Positions 39,487 through 51,038 of a stretch of 64,000 nucleotides of DNA are shown in pieces (position 1 is the first letter of the stretch; each line of letters opens with the position of its first letter). The translations under genes were made by a program, and so were the position numbers. The DNA comes from Diplonema japonicum. Taxonomy: Eukaryota > Euglenozoa > Diplonemea > Diplonemida > Diplonemidae. The notes below the pieces were generated by a model, which was not told the DNA's origin, did no database searches, and saw nothing but the letters and a program-made list of their open reading frames with translations. The DNA lies in NCBI GenBank assembly GCA_964019335.1, contig OZ025670.1, positions 372,001 to 436,000 of the forward strand, read 5' to 3'.

Positions 39487-40680
39487 ATGTCGAAATCTAG
39501 GAGTGTGCTCACCCGCGGCACTCAGAATCTGGGGTTGAAACATCAGGGTAATCTACAGAAGAGCGACAGCTCGGCGGTGCAGCTGCTTGTGGAAAAGTAC
39601 GGGCATGCTCGGGATTTAAAAGGGATGCCTGAGTATATGGAGAAGCTGTGCTGTACTCACCATGTGGTTGAGAAGATGTGGTCGAAGGCACTTTCATTGG
39701 CTGGGAGGCAGGAGGACACCCAGATGGCAAAGGAGGTATTGAGGATGATGAAGATAAGAGAAGTCCCATTAGATGCTTACTCATACAGCTGCTTGCTCGC
39801 AGTGTACAAACGCAACTGGCGGGCCATCAACAATATACTGTACCAGATGAAGGTGTCGGGGTTGGAGCTCGACATCGGGAATCGATGCCAGGTCATCGGC
39901 GCGATCAGATTCCGGAGTGACCTCTCTTTGCAAGAAATTCAAACCGAGGCTAATATCCATTACGAAAAAGCCTTGGCCGCCCATCCTGGTGAGAATCTGG
40001 AGCGTGTCCACCTAGTTATGATGACAGCCTGCAGTAATTACAGCGAGGCTGTCAAGTACAGAGGTGTTTTAAGATCACCCGATACCCAGCATGTATACAA
40101 CGCGCTGCTTAGTGTGTGCAAGCGGTCAGAGGACCCCGAATCTGCGTTATTCCTTATCTCGAAAGAGATGGTGCGGAAGGGGTTCACCGTGGATTCCGAT
40201 CACTGGGCAATGGTCTTCGCGTGTTACTGTCGGGACATGAAGGGGCTACACGAAGCCTGGAAAAATATGCGGCGGAAAATCCCCCTCCGCGAGGTGGATC
40301 TCGGTGCTTACACGGCGTTTATACGCAGTTGTACCGTTGATGCACTCGAGTCTGCCGAGCTTCGATTTGCCGAAGCTTTAAACAGGGGTTTTGCAACAGA
40401 GTCCTCTCTTTGGCACACAATGCTAAAGCTGTACATGGCACACGGCGAAGACGTCAAGTTCTACGCCCTCTTCTCGCGCATGTTGCTTTTCAAGATCACT
40501 CCTCGCTCCGACGTCCACCGGTACTACTCTCAGCTCCGCTTGACCGAACCCAAGCAAGCTGCTCCGGACTTCCTTACAACGCGATTCGTTGCGAATCTCC
40601 AAAACGAAGAGTTCGAGGACTCCTACTGGAAGCACGGTCGAGGGCATCGTGCTTCGTATCCTGTCATAGAAGTATTGTAA
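39487..40680 (+). CDS. Pentatricopeptide repeat protein 1 of 2
   Basis: 397 residues, single exon. Helical repeats fit PPR spacing: VPLDAYSYSCLLAVYKRNWRA (about 98-117), then NILYQMKVSGLELD, TQHVYNALLSVCKR and KGFTVDSDHWAMVFACY. PPR proteins bind organelle RNA sequence-specifically and are numerous in euglenozoan mitochondria, where they act in RNA stability, editing and translation. The N-terminus (MSKSRSVLTRGTQ) is basic and hydroxylated, compatible with a mitochondrial targeting signal. It sits 58 bp upstream of a second PPR gene. Repeats are degenerate, so the RNA target cannot be read. Confidence 0.82.
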   Translation: MSKSRSVLTRGTQNLGLKHQGNLQKSDSSAVQLLVEKYGHARDLKGMPEYMEKLCCTHHVVEKMWSKALSLAGRQEDTQMAKEVLRMMKIREVPLDAYSYSCLLAVYKRNWRAINNILYQMKVSGLELDIGNRCQVIGAIRFRSDLSLQEIQTEANIHYEKALAAHPGENLERVHLVMMTACSNYSEAVKYRGVLRSPDTQHVYNALLSVCKRSEDPESALFLISKEMVRKGFTVDSDHWAMVFACYCRDMKGLHEAWKNMRRKIPLREVDLGAYTAFIRSCTVDALESAELRFAEALNRGFATESSLWHTMLKLYMAHGEDVKFYALFSRMLLFKITPRSDVHRYYSQLRLTEPKQAAPDFLTTRFVANLQNEEFEDSYWKHGRGHRASYPVIEVL

Positions 40681-40738
40681 GTCTGCTGGCTTTACATTGG
40701 TATTCGCAAGCGTTTTTGTCATTCATACGGCACAACAG
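40681..40738 (+). promoter_or_regulatory. Very short spacer with acceptor between PPR genes
   Basis: Only 58 bases separate the PPR stop (40,680) and the next ATG (40,739). The ATG follows CACAACAG directly, so any trans-spliced leader would join right at the start codon. Pyrimidine content is modest. Confidence 0.45.
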
Positions 40739-42418
40739 ATGAGATGTTCCAGGGTGCTCCGATGGCCTATCGAGACCGCAGCCTTGGACAGGCTCCTCTC
40801 TAACAACGTGCCTATTCGCGGCGGGGTGCTGAAGAAGCTGCTGCAGCATGATGCTGATGGCGTGAAATACCTCAAGGCGAGGTTTCAAATGGGAAAGAGA
40901 GACATGCCCGGTGTAGGATACAAGGAATATGCAGGGCTTCGTAGGGGCTTAGAGGACGTGATGGGAGGGCTAAGGAGAGGGGGCGTGGCTGGGGAGAGAA
41001 CGTACATCACAATGCTGACGTTGTGCAACAAGTTGAACTTCAGAAGCAAGACAGCAACGGCGCTAGTACAACACGCGCAGGCTGACGGTGTCCGGCTCTC
41101 TGCTGAAGCATTTGTTGAAGTACTGCGCTCTGCGACGGGCAAAGAGGGCAGTTTGAACACGATCACCCAAACCTTGCGCCTCATGGCTGCACAGAACGAG
41201 CCCATCAACCCCAACGTCACGTACTCTATCCTACGGGCACTCGGCTCGTGGGGCTCCAACGAGTTGGTGTTCAAAGTTGCGACAACCTTGACTGTGGGAC
41301 ACATGGCCGCAGCAGTCCCGTACTCTATCCTGTTGGGCGCCTGCTCGACTCCTTACCAGGCGTTGGTGATAGCACGCGACATGCAAGCTAGGAACCTGCG
41401 GCTTGACACAGCGTGCTACATCGCGATGTTCGGGTGCTGTGTGCGGGCAGCGAACGTGGACGTCGCTGAGAAAATGTTTGAATGCATCCCGGAGGCGCAG
41501 GGGAAGGCCGAGTACTGGGAGAGGCTGGGTGCCGTGTACCATGCTGCAGGAGACGTCGTGGGTGTTGAAAACGTGGTCCTGCGTTCCTTGGAGTGCGGGA
41601 TGGCAGTCTCGGAGAGGCTGTTTGTGCTGCTGATTTCAAGCTATGCCCGTTGCGGGGATATGCGCAACCTTCGTGATGCTTTTGTGTCCTTCCCGGAATT
41701 CCAAGACCTGTGGAGTGTGCAAGTAGAGCTCATGACCTGCTGTGCCGTCTTAGGCGACACGGCCACCGCAGATGCCGTCTGGGACGCACGCCCGCAGTCA
41801 TCCGCTCATTCCCAGAAGGTTTCTCTGACGCAGTTGTACAGGTACCGTGAAGCGTACTTGGTTGCAAAGTTATCGCAGACGAGAGGCGCGTGGTCGGTGA
41901 TGGCGACACTCATGGCGCACCACTCTGTGGGGCACGCGTCCTACTGCCTGCTGTACGCAGGAGCACGCAGGGTAAGGGAGAACTCTAAATTCGGTCTCAA
42001 GGCCTTAGTTGCTCTCACACAAAGGCTGCGCACTGCTCTCCCCCCAACAAAAGCCATTCTCCCTGTGCATGGGAACTTGAAGTCACCTGAAATCGACCGA
42101 GTGACGTATGCCATGTCCTTGGAGGATGACCCCCCGCGATGTCTTCACGTCAGCTCCCGTCACAGCCCCTCTTTCGCCGAAGGGGCTGCTCCTGAGTTCA
42201 CATCGGTGAGCCCCCCGATTGGTGAGCCCACCACGTTGGCTGCTGTCCTCGACGCGATGCTGAAGGGTGTCAGGACTGAGGGCTTCGAACATGAAGATGA
42301 AGAAAAGTACGATGATGATGATGATGCTTATGATGATGATGATGATTACAACGATGGGTACAGCACACTCGAGAAGGAAGTCAGTGAGTTGCTGGCAGGT
42401 TTAATGCCTGCGGTGTGA
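40739..42418 (+). CDS. Pentatricopeptide repeat protein 2 of 2
   Basis: 559 residues in one exon. ATG 40,739 (MRCSRVLRWPIETAAL) is basic and amphipathic, like a mitochondrial presequence. An extension upstream to 40,697 has no ATG. PPR-like helix pairs run from about 70 to 430, for example YSILLGACSTPYQALVIARD and CYIAMFGCCVRAANVDVAEK. The last 45 residues are an acidic tract (DDDDDAYDDDDDYNDGYS) followed by a short helix. The acidic tail is unusual for a PPR protein and could contact basic ribosomal or editing proteins. It is not a clear duplicate of its neighbour. Confidence 0.82.
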   Translation: MRCSRVLRWPIETAALDRLLSNNVPIRGGVLKKLLQHDADGVKYLKARFQMGKRDMPGVGYKEYAGLRRGLEDVMGGLRRGGVAGERTYITMLTLCNKLNFRSKTATALVQHAQADGVRLSAEAFVEVLRSATGKEGSLNTITQTLRLMAAQNEPINPNVTYSILRALGSWGSNELVFKVATTLTVGHMAAAVPYSILLGACSTPYQALVIARDMQARNLRLDTACYIAMFGCCVRAANVDVAEKMFECIPEAQGKAEYWERLGAVYHAAGDVVGVENVVLRSLECGMAVSERLFVLLISSYARCGDMRNLRDAFVSFPEFQDLWSVQVELMTCCAVLGDTATADAVWDARPQSSAHSQKVSLTQLYRYREAYLVAKLSQTRGAWSVMATLMAHHSVGHASYCLLYAGARRVRENSKFGLKALVALTQRLRTALPPTKAILPVHGNLKSPEIDRVTYAMSLEDDPPRCLHVSSRHSPSFAEGAAPEFTSVSPPIGEPTTLAAVLDAMLKGVRTEGFEHEDEEKYDDDDDAYDDDDDYNDGYSTLEKEVSELLAGLMPAV

Positions 42419-42423
42419 CGACC

Positions 42424-42458
42424 TCTTTTTTTTTCATTTCTTGTTTATTTTTTTATAG
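42424..42458 (+). promoter_or_regulatory. Pyrimidine tract and AG acceptor
   Basis: TCTTTTTTTTTCATTTCTTG leads into TTTATTTTTTTATAG ending at 42,458. ATG follows at 42,492. Inferred trans-splice acceptor. Confidence 0.55.
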
Positions 42459-42491
42459 AATTCTCAAGCCGCCGCGCAGTTGGGAGGAAAC

Positions 42492-43352
42492 ATGAAAACA
42501 GTTAAACCAAGAGAGTTAAAGAACCCGAGGGAAGCGAAGAACCCAAAGGAAATCAAAAGCCCGCGAACGCCAGCAAGGAAGGGGTCCTTTTTCGACGAGT
42601 ATGCGAAAAAAGCTGTGACGGACGGGAGGAGGAAGGATGGGGATTTGGCAGCTGCTGTAGGGCTCTTGGGGAAAGTGGGCGATCTGTCAGCGGAGATGGT
42701 GCGGCTGAGGGGCGCGGAGAAGGAAAGGGTGAAGGAGAGGGACGAGGCGAAGAACGAAGCAGGAGGGCTCAAGAAGCAGGTCAAAAGCTTAAAAAAAAGC
42801 GCGATCCTACAGCGCAAGCTGGAAGTGACTGCAGCAGAGACACAACACAGGTCAACGTTGCTCTGGTCACACCAACAAACCCTCATCACCTTTGACAGGT
42901 TGTTTGAGTGGACCAAACCGGTACCAAAATCTACCTTTACCGCCATCCACGACACACAAGATGAAGAGAACTGCGCAAGATCGGTCATAGTAGTGGGACA
43001 GGCGGAAGACTGGCGTGAGATCCTCGTCGGGGTACGAGCGCTTAGGACTATGGGTTCAATGGCTGCTGATCACAAAACAGCTTCGCAGGTAGCTTCCCTC
43101 AGAGCTGCTCTTGTGAAGCTTGAGATATCGGACATTGAAAAATCGAGGGAAGTGAGGAACTTGAAAGGACAGATTGCTGCTTCTTCCACATCCCCTGTTC
43201 TTTCCTCTCAGGCTATAACCCCAGAGAGCCATGAGTTGCTTTCCCCTCCACAGCATTTGTTGACATCCCCACCAATTACACATATCGACGCCCTTCGCTC
43301 TCGTGCTCGGGTTGCAGGTATCGCACAAGCACGTGCCCTGCTCGGCAGGTGA
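42492..43352 (+). CDS. Coiled-coil protein with Lys/Pro repeat N-terminus
   Basis: 286 residues. The first 30 contain imperfect six-residue repeats (RELKNP, REAKNP, KEIKSP). A long charged coiled coil follows (about 65-120, with LRGAEKERVKERDEAKNEAG), then a middle region with FDRLFEW and SVIVVGQAEDW, a second short coil (about 200-235) and a Ser/Pro-rich tail. KxxKNP-type repeats are seen in some microtubule-binding and histone-like proteins, so a cytoskeletal role is possible. No family recognised. Confidence 0.72.
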   Translation: MKTVKPRELKNPREAKNPKEIKSPRTPARKGSFFDEYAKKAVTDGRRKDGDLAAAVGLLGKVGDLSAEMVRLRGAEKERVKERDEAKNEAGGLKKQVKSLKKSAILQRKLEVTAAETQHRSTLLWSHQQTLITFDRLFEWTKPVPKSTFTAIHDTQDEENCARSVIVVGQAEDWREILVGVRALRTMGSMAADHKTASQVASLRAALVKLEISDIEKSREVRNLKGQIAASSTSPVLSSQAITPESHELLSPPQHLLTSPPITHIDALRSRARVAGIAQARALLGR

Positions 43353-43512
43353 AACATTGTATTTTTATATATCCCCCCCCCCTTCTTCGATACAGATATG
43401 TAGAAAGGCCCTTATGGTTCTTTGTTTTTCTTTTCTCTTCTTCCTCTGTCTTCAGTCTCTTTTTTGCGATTTCCTTCCTCTGTCCTTTTTTTCTTCTTCT
43501 TCTTTTTTCTTT

Positions 43513-43547
<35 letters not shown>

Positions 43548-43717
43548 TTCCATCCCGTATTGTGTTATACCTTTGCAGGACTTATTATTTTCGATGAGTT
43601 GATTCGCTTTCTCCCCCCTCCTCCCCAGTGGTGATATCTTTTTTTTACGAACTTAACCCTTTAGAAACGGCTGGGCCCTCCTGGCAAGAATTGAAACTTC
43701 AAAAATAAATTCCACCA

Positions 43718-43754
<37 letters not shown>

Positions 43755-44540
43755 AAGAACGAGTCTTTGACTTGTCTAAACAAAAGGGGAACGTTGGCAA
43801 CGTGTTTCGGGTTGACAAACTTCTCCAGGTTTTACCCGGCACGTACAAACAACGGCCAGTTCCTCTTTTTGGCAACCCCATAGCAAACTACCTCTTTGAG
43901 GTCAGGGGGATGCCAAGTGAAAATCGAAAAATAAAAAGAAAGAAACCCCCCCCCCCCCCCCAGAGCCTTATTTACAAAACTCGTTTCTAGAGGGCTAAGG
44001 AAAAAAAGAAAATAAATTGGAAGAATCACAACCCCCCCTCCCCCTATTTCTTTTCCTTATAAAAAACAAAAAAGGGGACTGGTACCCTCTCAAGTTGTAC
44101 TATAGGCTACCTTACCTATTATTTGTGACTTAGTTTTTTTTTTTTTTTTTTTTTTTATCCTCTTGCTGGAAAACCCCGCTATTTCCCATACACCAGCGGT
44201 CTTTTCCCTTTTCTTTTCGTTCCCATGCAAAGTGACGGAGCATTGACAAGTATCTTTAAAAAATAAATAAAGGGGTGAGAGTCCCGTGCATCTCAGCAAG
44301 CCCATCGTCCGTATCTTTTTTTTCTTTTTTCTTTCTTTTTTTTTTTTTTTTGGGAAAGGCGCAAAATGCAATTCGGGTTCCTCCTACATAGAACAGGTCA
44401 AGCCCTCTGGTTCACATTCTTTTCCTACCCCTCATTCCCCCCCCCCCCCCCCCCCCGGCAAAGGCACACCAACATTACTTTAAAAGGCGCACACACCGCA
44501 ACAAAAAAAAAACAAAAAAAAAAAAGAAAATACTAATAAG
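43353..44540. other. Low-complexity intergenic region
   Basis: Long T tracts (43,518-43,546 and 43,722-43,752) and a C run (44,440-44,457). Bases 43,753-43,930 are balanced in composition and open on the + strand, flanked by CAAG and GTCAG, so they could be a stray exon, but no homology is recognised. A C-rich and A-rich stretch precedes the next start. Confidence 0.5.
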
Positions 44541-45253
44541 ATGCCGCCCCTGCACCTGCACGGAGGGAACAGAAGTCAACGCCCGCATCATGTTGTGAAA
44601 AAGAAGGATCTTCCCATTAAACACGAACAGCCGTGTCTACACAATGATTGGGACAACGTGCGCATCAAGAAGGGAAACCACTCCTTAAGGTGCAGGGAGT
44701 GCCAAGCGCAATGGAGGGTTCACCACTCTTACTTCACAAGATGCATTCCTTTTTTGAAGGGAAGGTGCGATTTGGGGATGAAATGCCCCAACGTGCATCT
44801 GAACCAGTACAAGGAAGGTCTGGAAGAGAGGCGGAAGCGTTTCGGGGACACGGTGCTTACAGGGGTTCCGGGGAAGATCCTTTGCTCCCATGGGATTGAG
44901 GGGGAGGGCGAGGAGCTCAACGCCACGCTGCCGCAATCCCAGCATCCTCCGCTGGTCGCCCCGTCGAAATCACTGCAACGTAACCTGTCGAACGTGTCAG
45001 TGCAGTCCTTGCAGTCACTCCCATCTACTATGTCTCTTCACTCTCGGGGTTCGAATGTCTCTTCTTCGGTTTGTTCGCCGAGCAACTACTACGCACAAGC
45101 TGCCTCATCTTCGGTTTTATCTGTGCAGACCCTTTACAAGTCCCCTACACGAACCCCTTCACCGCCTGTTACGGACCCTTTGGAAGACGACGACGACAAT
45201 GAGGGTGTTATGCAGTTGACAGATGAGGTATAATAAATAATACCAAATAATTA

Positions 45254-45286
<33 letters not shown>

Positions 45287-45362
45287 GGATCTTGACATGA
45301 TGATTAAAAAACTTGAAAAGCGAGGCAGCACTGCGACTGTTTCCTCGGCATATTTGTATTGA
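44541..45362 (+). CDS. CCCH zinc-finger protein
   Basis: Exons 44541-45227 and 45288-45362 give 253 residues. An N-terminal block CLHNDWDNVRIKKGNHSLRC followed by RECQAQW (about 32-58) is a treble-cysteine motif that I recall from kinetoplastid RNA-binding proteins. A CCCH finger follows (about 68-86) with spacing C-x7-C-x5-C-x3-H (CIPFLKGRCDLGMKCPNVH). The rest is Ser/Pro-rich. An acidic patch (LEDDDDNEGV) leads into a last exon with a short helix and STATVSSAYLY end. The intron (45,228-45,287) is nearly all A after GTATAA. The likely role is mRNA binding and post-transcriptional control, the main mode of gene regulation if transcription is polycistronic. Confidence 0.85.
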
Positions 45363-45659
45363 TTTTTTTTTTCAAAACCCCCCCCCCATTCCCCCCCGCG
45401 GTCAAGGGAAGGATTAGGTTGCCTTTCCCCCTCCCCCTTTTTTTTTCTTCTTTTTTTCTAAACCGAATCGTTTATGTGGCTGGGTCTATTTTTTTTTTTT
45501 TCTTTTTTTTTTTCCCTCTTCTCTGTTCCTTATTTTTTTATATTATGAAATGACAGCTTCTTGCAGTTAAGGGGAAAATAGGGAGGGGGAGGGTGAGAGA
45601 AAAAAAAAAAAAAAAAAAGAGGGCAGTTGTAGACATGTCTGAACCTATTTTCAGTCAAC

Positions 45660-45699
<40 letters not shown>

Positions 45700-48382
45700 C
45701 CTCCCCACTTATTCCCCTCCCTCTCTCTTTGCTGCAAATGAGGGTCTTTTCATCCTTTTTTTTATTATTATTATTATTCACAAAAGAAAAAGAGAGAAAG
45801 TTTTGCTTCGCAGCAGACACCACGTGGGGAGCCACAAAAAAAAAAAAAAAAAAAAAAAAAAAAAGCACTCCCCCCTCCCACTTGCATAATTACGGACCTG
45901 AGTAACTATTTTAATTAAGAATCAGTTTACTGACATCAAAGAAATAATAGGGTTTTTTGGTGCCTGTGGGCTCTCTTCCATAGTGAATATCAACGCATCA
46001 GCTTTTAAAGAGCTACACGGGGGGAGTATCGGAAAAATCTACAAGTCGGACTTGTTTCCCCCTTTTTCTTTTTTTTTTTTTCCGACATAGGTTTTTCTCC
46101 CCTTCCCTCCCCCCCTTTTTTTTTCACCCATGCTTTTTTAATTTTGTATTTTTTTCCTTTTTTTTTTCTCCTTTTATTCATAGCACCCCCCCCCCCCCCC
46201 CATCACAACAAGGGGGGGGGGGTAAGAACAAGCCTATGATTTGAAAAATTAACCCCAATTTAATCATGCAGTGGACCAGAGTATTCTGAGTTTTTTTTTC
46301 TTCTTTTTGCTTGAAAGCTCATAAAACACTCTTCTCAAAATGGGGAATAAGGAGCTATGTCTGTTCTTCTTTTTTTTGTTTTTAAAAAGAAATTCAAACA
46401 ATAAGAACTCCTTTCTTTACATTAAGCCTCCCCCCCCCTTTTTTTCTCTTTTTTTTTCTCGTCTTTACCTTGTTCCTAAGAAACAGCATGGCTGTCGATT
46501 TCAAAAAAAAAAAAAAAAAGAAACCCCTAAATTTAAGCTAAGATAAGTGCCACCAGTCTCCAATAAAAGGAAGGCCGAATAAGAAATCTTGATCAGGTTG
46601 CCTCAGGGTCATGCAACAGGGGGTTTAAATAAGCACACTTAGCATATCCCCCCTCGGTGGGGAAAAAAGAAATTCGGGAAGAGGGTTGAAATCGACTCTA
46701 AATTATGTTGAGTTTTGCATTTTTTTTTTTTTTTATCTTAAAAAAAATGTTTCTTGGGGAAGAAAAAAAAAATTGAAGAATTTTTTTTTTTCCCTTCTTC
46801 TGTACCCTGATGGAGCGCAAGAACAGACATGAAGGATCAACGTGTCCACTCTGAAAAAAAAAAAAAGAAAAAAATAAGAAACCCACGCGCCATAGCCCCT
46901 GAAGGATTTTTGCTATTTTTTTTTTTGTTGTCCTTCCCCTTCCCCTCCTTTCCTGTTTTTGTTGTTCTTATGAACGTGGCAGCAGTACAGGGAGGGGACG
47001 ACAGGGGGGGGGGGGGGGGGGGGGGGGCAATGGCAACGTGTTTCTCCGTGACAAAACCTTTTAACGCGAGGTCACTCCCCCATCTTCTAAAACCGATAAA
47101 ATGGGAGGAGGGAATTGTTATAGAGGTGCCTCTTATACTGTACAAAATTGCAAAAGAAAAGAAAAACCAGAGGGATGGAAGAATACGGAGAGAGGAAGGG
47201 GACAACTGAACAAGTACAAACTGGCGTATCCCAGCACCTCTCGCCGATGTGACCTCTTCGGCTCAGCAATTTTTTTTCCCTCCCCTCTCCCCCCCCCCCC
47301 CCCCCCCCCCTACAAGTCTGTTCATCCTAGTGCTCCATTTACAAAAAAAAAAAAAAAAAAAAAAAAAAAACTAGAAAATGAGTGCCGGACTGACAAAATT
47401 TCCGATTTTTTTTTTTTTTTTTCCCCCGGCATCACTCGCAACCAGGGTAAGCGTTGCAGTCAACGTCTGCCTGAGTCGAGAGGTCTTTCAGGAATTTGTC
47501 AAGTCCGGTGTTTTTCTTTTTTTTTTCTTTTTTTTTTTTTTATAAAGAAGATATCATTCTACACCCCAAATTTTATTTTCTCCCTCCCTCTCTCTTTTTT
47601 TTTTTTTTTCTTTTTCTTTTGGTGGGTTGTTGTTCCTGATACTTCCCCGTTCTTTCGAATCGCTTATGTATGTTTTGTTACCCCTCCTCCCCCATTCTTT
47701 TTTTTTCTTCCTTTCAATCCTTATTTGTGTGACCCATTTGATCAATATCCCCACCTCCCAAACCACCCTTTCCTTGACCTGCAGGTATTTTATTTTATTT
47801 TTTATGCCACCTCTCCCCGCTCAAATGTTGGGCAGAACATGCAAGAGAAAGAAAAAAAAAAAGAAAAAAAAAAAAGAAGGGCCACATTAATAGAATTAAG
47901 TACATAACAGCCCTCGACGTAAAATTATTTCCTCCCCACTCCTCTGGGTGGAGGAATGGGGAGGTGGGGGGGAAAGGAAAAAAAGAAGAGAAAAAAAAAA
48001 AAAAAAAAAAAAGAAAAAAACTAATTGATGGATGAAGATACATAGTGAAGAGGGCAGAACGAAAGGGGAATAAAAAAAAAAAGAAATGGCATGTTTCCCT
48101 TCCCTACAACCTCCCTCTCTTTTTTTTTTTTTTTTTTTTCTTGTAGGGTAGACGTTTAAAATATTTCTCCCTTCCATTACATTGTGATTTTTTTTTTTAA
48201 TTCGTCTTTAGCTGTAGGGAGATAGTATACCGTGTTTTAGATTATTGGGGGGGTTTTTTTTTTCCCCTCTTTTTTTTTTTTTTTTTTTCGTTTTTGGTTT
48301 TTTAAAAAAAGGGAAGAGAACAAAGAGGGGGAGGGGAGGGGGGGGCAATACAAGAGGGGTGATATACTTCGCCCGGAAAGCA

Positions 48383-48420
<38 letters not shown>

Positions 48421-51006
48421 TTCCATGCGCCCTTTTGTAGGACAATAAAAGAGGTTTTTTGTTAAGAACCAAACAAGAGAAAAAAAGGAAAAAAGATGTT
48501 TTCCGTTTGCTGCCTACTTCTCTCCCACCCACCCACCCCCACTTTTTGTAGTTTTTATCACCCACCTTATATTTTGACGCCTTCTTACATAAGATGAAGT
48601 AAATGTATGTGAAAAAAGAAATTGGTATGTCATGGGCGGGGTATGCCATATTCGTGTTGAGCAAGGGGGAAGAAGAGGAAGAAGAGGAAGAAAAAGTTTT
48701 GCTTTAAAAACCCCCCCCCCCCTTTCTTTCAAAACCCTTAACTCGAATGGCTGAAAAGATGCTTCTTCTTTATAGCCCTCCTTCTGCCCCTTTGATCCCA
48801 CAAGTGGAAAAAAAAAAAAAGAAAAAAAAAAAGAAAAAAAAGAAGGGAAACAAAAAGGGTAGAGTGAAGCTTAAAATAGTGTTTTAAGGTGAAAATGTAC
48901 CTCCTTCGCCCAGTCGTTTGTCCTGCATCATGACAGTGCTATGACAATGGTGACCGGCCTACGATTTCACTTTTTTTTTTTTTTCCCTTCCAGTAGGCTA
49001 TTTGAGCAACTCTTTCTTTCGTTTTTTTTTTTTTTTTTTTTTTTTTTTCTTTTTTTTTTCGTTTTCCTTTTTCACTCACATATTTCTTCTTTTTTTTTTT
49101 TTTTTTCTTCCAGCTTGAAATGCAAGCAACTGCAATTTTTTCACCTCTTGTACCTCCCCTTGCATGGAGATTTTACACACCCAGGAAAATGATCCTAAAG
49201 CTCGGGTTAAAAAAGAAATTTAATTTTCGGAATGAGAGAAAAACAAAACAAAAACAACAAAAAAGAAAGTCCCCCCTTTTTTTTTCAATTAGGGTGGCTC
49301 TGCCCCTGTATTGCCCTTTATTGGGTCCAGTTTTTTTTTCTTTCTTTCTTTTTTTTTTCTTTTTATTATATCAGAATACCGTTGTACTTAATATCGAGTC
49401 CGAATTTTTTTTTTTTCCTTCCGCCTTTTGCTCCATATTAATTCCGTTCAAATTTCATTTTTTTTGAAAGAAATCCAAATCGGTTTTCGAAATTAGGAAA
49501 GAATTCCTTAAGTTACCGATTCGAGGCAAGTGTCCCGCTCCAAATATTTTTCGTTTTTCACATTAAGTACAATCACGGTAGAATTTAAAGAAAAAAAAAA
49601 AACCTCAATTCCTTTTTTTTTTTCTTTACTTTACTTTTCCCTACTTCAATCTGTCTGTTTTCTTTTTTTTTTTTCTATGCACCAAAATAAGAAAAAAAAA
49701 GGAGAGAGGGAGAGGAAAGAGAGGGGGGAAAACTGCTAACTTTTTTTTTTTGTTCCCTTTTAATTTTTTTTTTTTTTTTTTCGAGATTTCCCCACAGATG
49801 ATGTTGTTCACAGGAAAGGGGAAAGGAGGGTATTTCCCGGTTTACGGGGTGCAAAAAAAAAAAAAAAAAAAAAAAAGCCCTCCTTTTTTTTTTTTTTTTT
49901 TTCGCCTCCTTTCTCACTCTCCCTTTTTTCTTTTCTACTTTGTACTTATTTTCTTCATTTTTTTTTCCTTCATATTTGAAGCACGGGGGAGCAAAACTTC
50001 GGTTTCTCCTCATAAGAAAATTAGTAAGAATGCGAGTCCCCTTCTTTATGTAAGAGAGTCCACACAGCACAATTAGTTTTCATCAAGATGCTTGGTACCA
50101 GACACTCTCTCCCCCCTTCCCCTCTTATAAAGCAACCTTGCTGTTCTGTACATTTTTTTTAAAGGAGTTATATTATTTCATTCTCCCCCCCTCCCCCCCC
50201 CAACAAAAAAGCATACACCTGGGAAAAGATGGGCGGGAATTTTTTTTTTTTCTTTTCCCCTACCCCTTCAGTGTATGCGTTACGAGCCGAATAGATGGGA
50301 CAACTAAGGGAAGTAGGTGAGATGCAAGAGAGGAAAAAAAAAAAAAAAAAAAAAGGGGAGACAAGAAGAGAATAGAGCAGCGCTATTTAGGGGAGAAAAA
50401 TAGGAGGTACAGAAGGGGGGGAGGGGGAAAAGAGGAATATAAAAAGAAAAAAAGAGAGCGGTACCCTAATGTGTACCCTCATCCCCCCCCCCCCCCCCCC
50501 CCCACCTCACCTTCCTCATGCGCTGGCCGTCTCTCAAAAAAGAGAAGAAAAAAAAAAGGAAAACAACATTTTGCGTTTATTTTTTTTTTTTTATACTTTT
50601 CTTTTTTTTTTTTTTTTTTTTTTTTTTTGCCCTCATTCTCCCCCGCTTGGAGCCCCTTTTATTAATTTTTTTCTTTTCTTTTTTTTTTTCCTGCACACAT
50701 CACTCATCAAACGAATCTTTCAATGCCACCTCAGTTCTCCCTGATACTGATTTCTCTCTTTTTTTCTTCTTCTTCTTATTATTATCTAGACGGTCGCAGC
50801 TGTTCTTTTTGCAAAAGAAAAGAATTAAAAAAAAAGGAGAGAATAAATGGGGACTCAGATAGCCTGGAGATCACTCGAGAAATAAGATGGTGTGCATTCT
50901 TCCCCCCCACCCCCTTTTTAAATTTTCCGTTTTTTTTTTCCCTTTTTTTCCATCTCGGTCCTTTGGACTTCCTGTTCTTCTGACTCCTTTTTTTGAAAAG
51001 AAAATG

Positions 51007-51038
<32 letters not shown>

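Noticed and set aside
43753-43930. Possible exon (VFDLSKQKGNVGNVFRV...)
   Set aside because: Open and balanced but without homology, start or clear splice partners.
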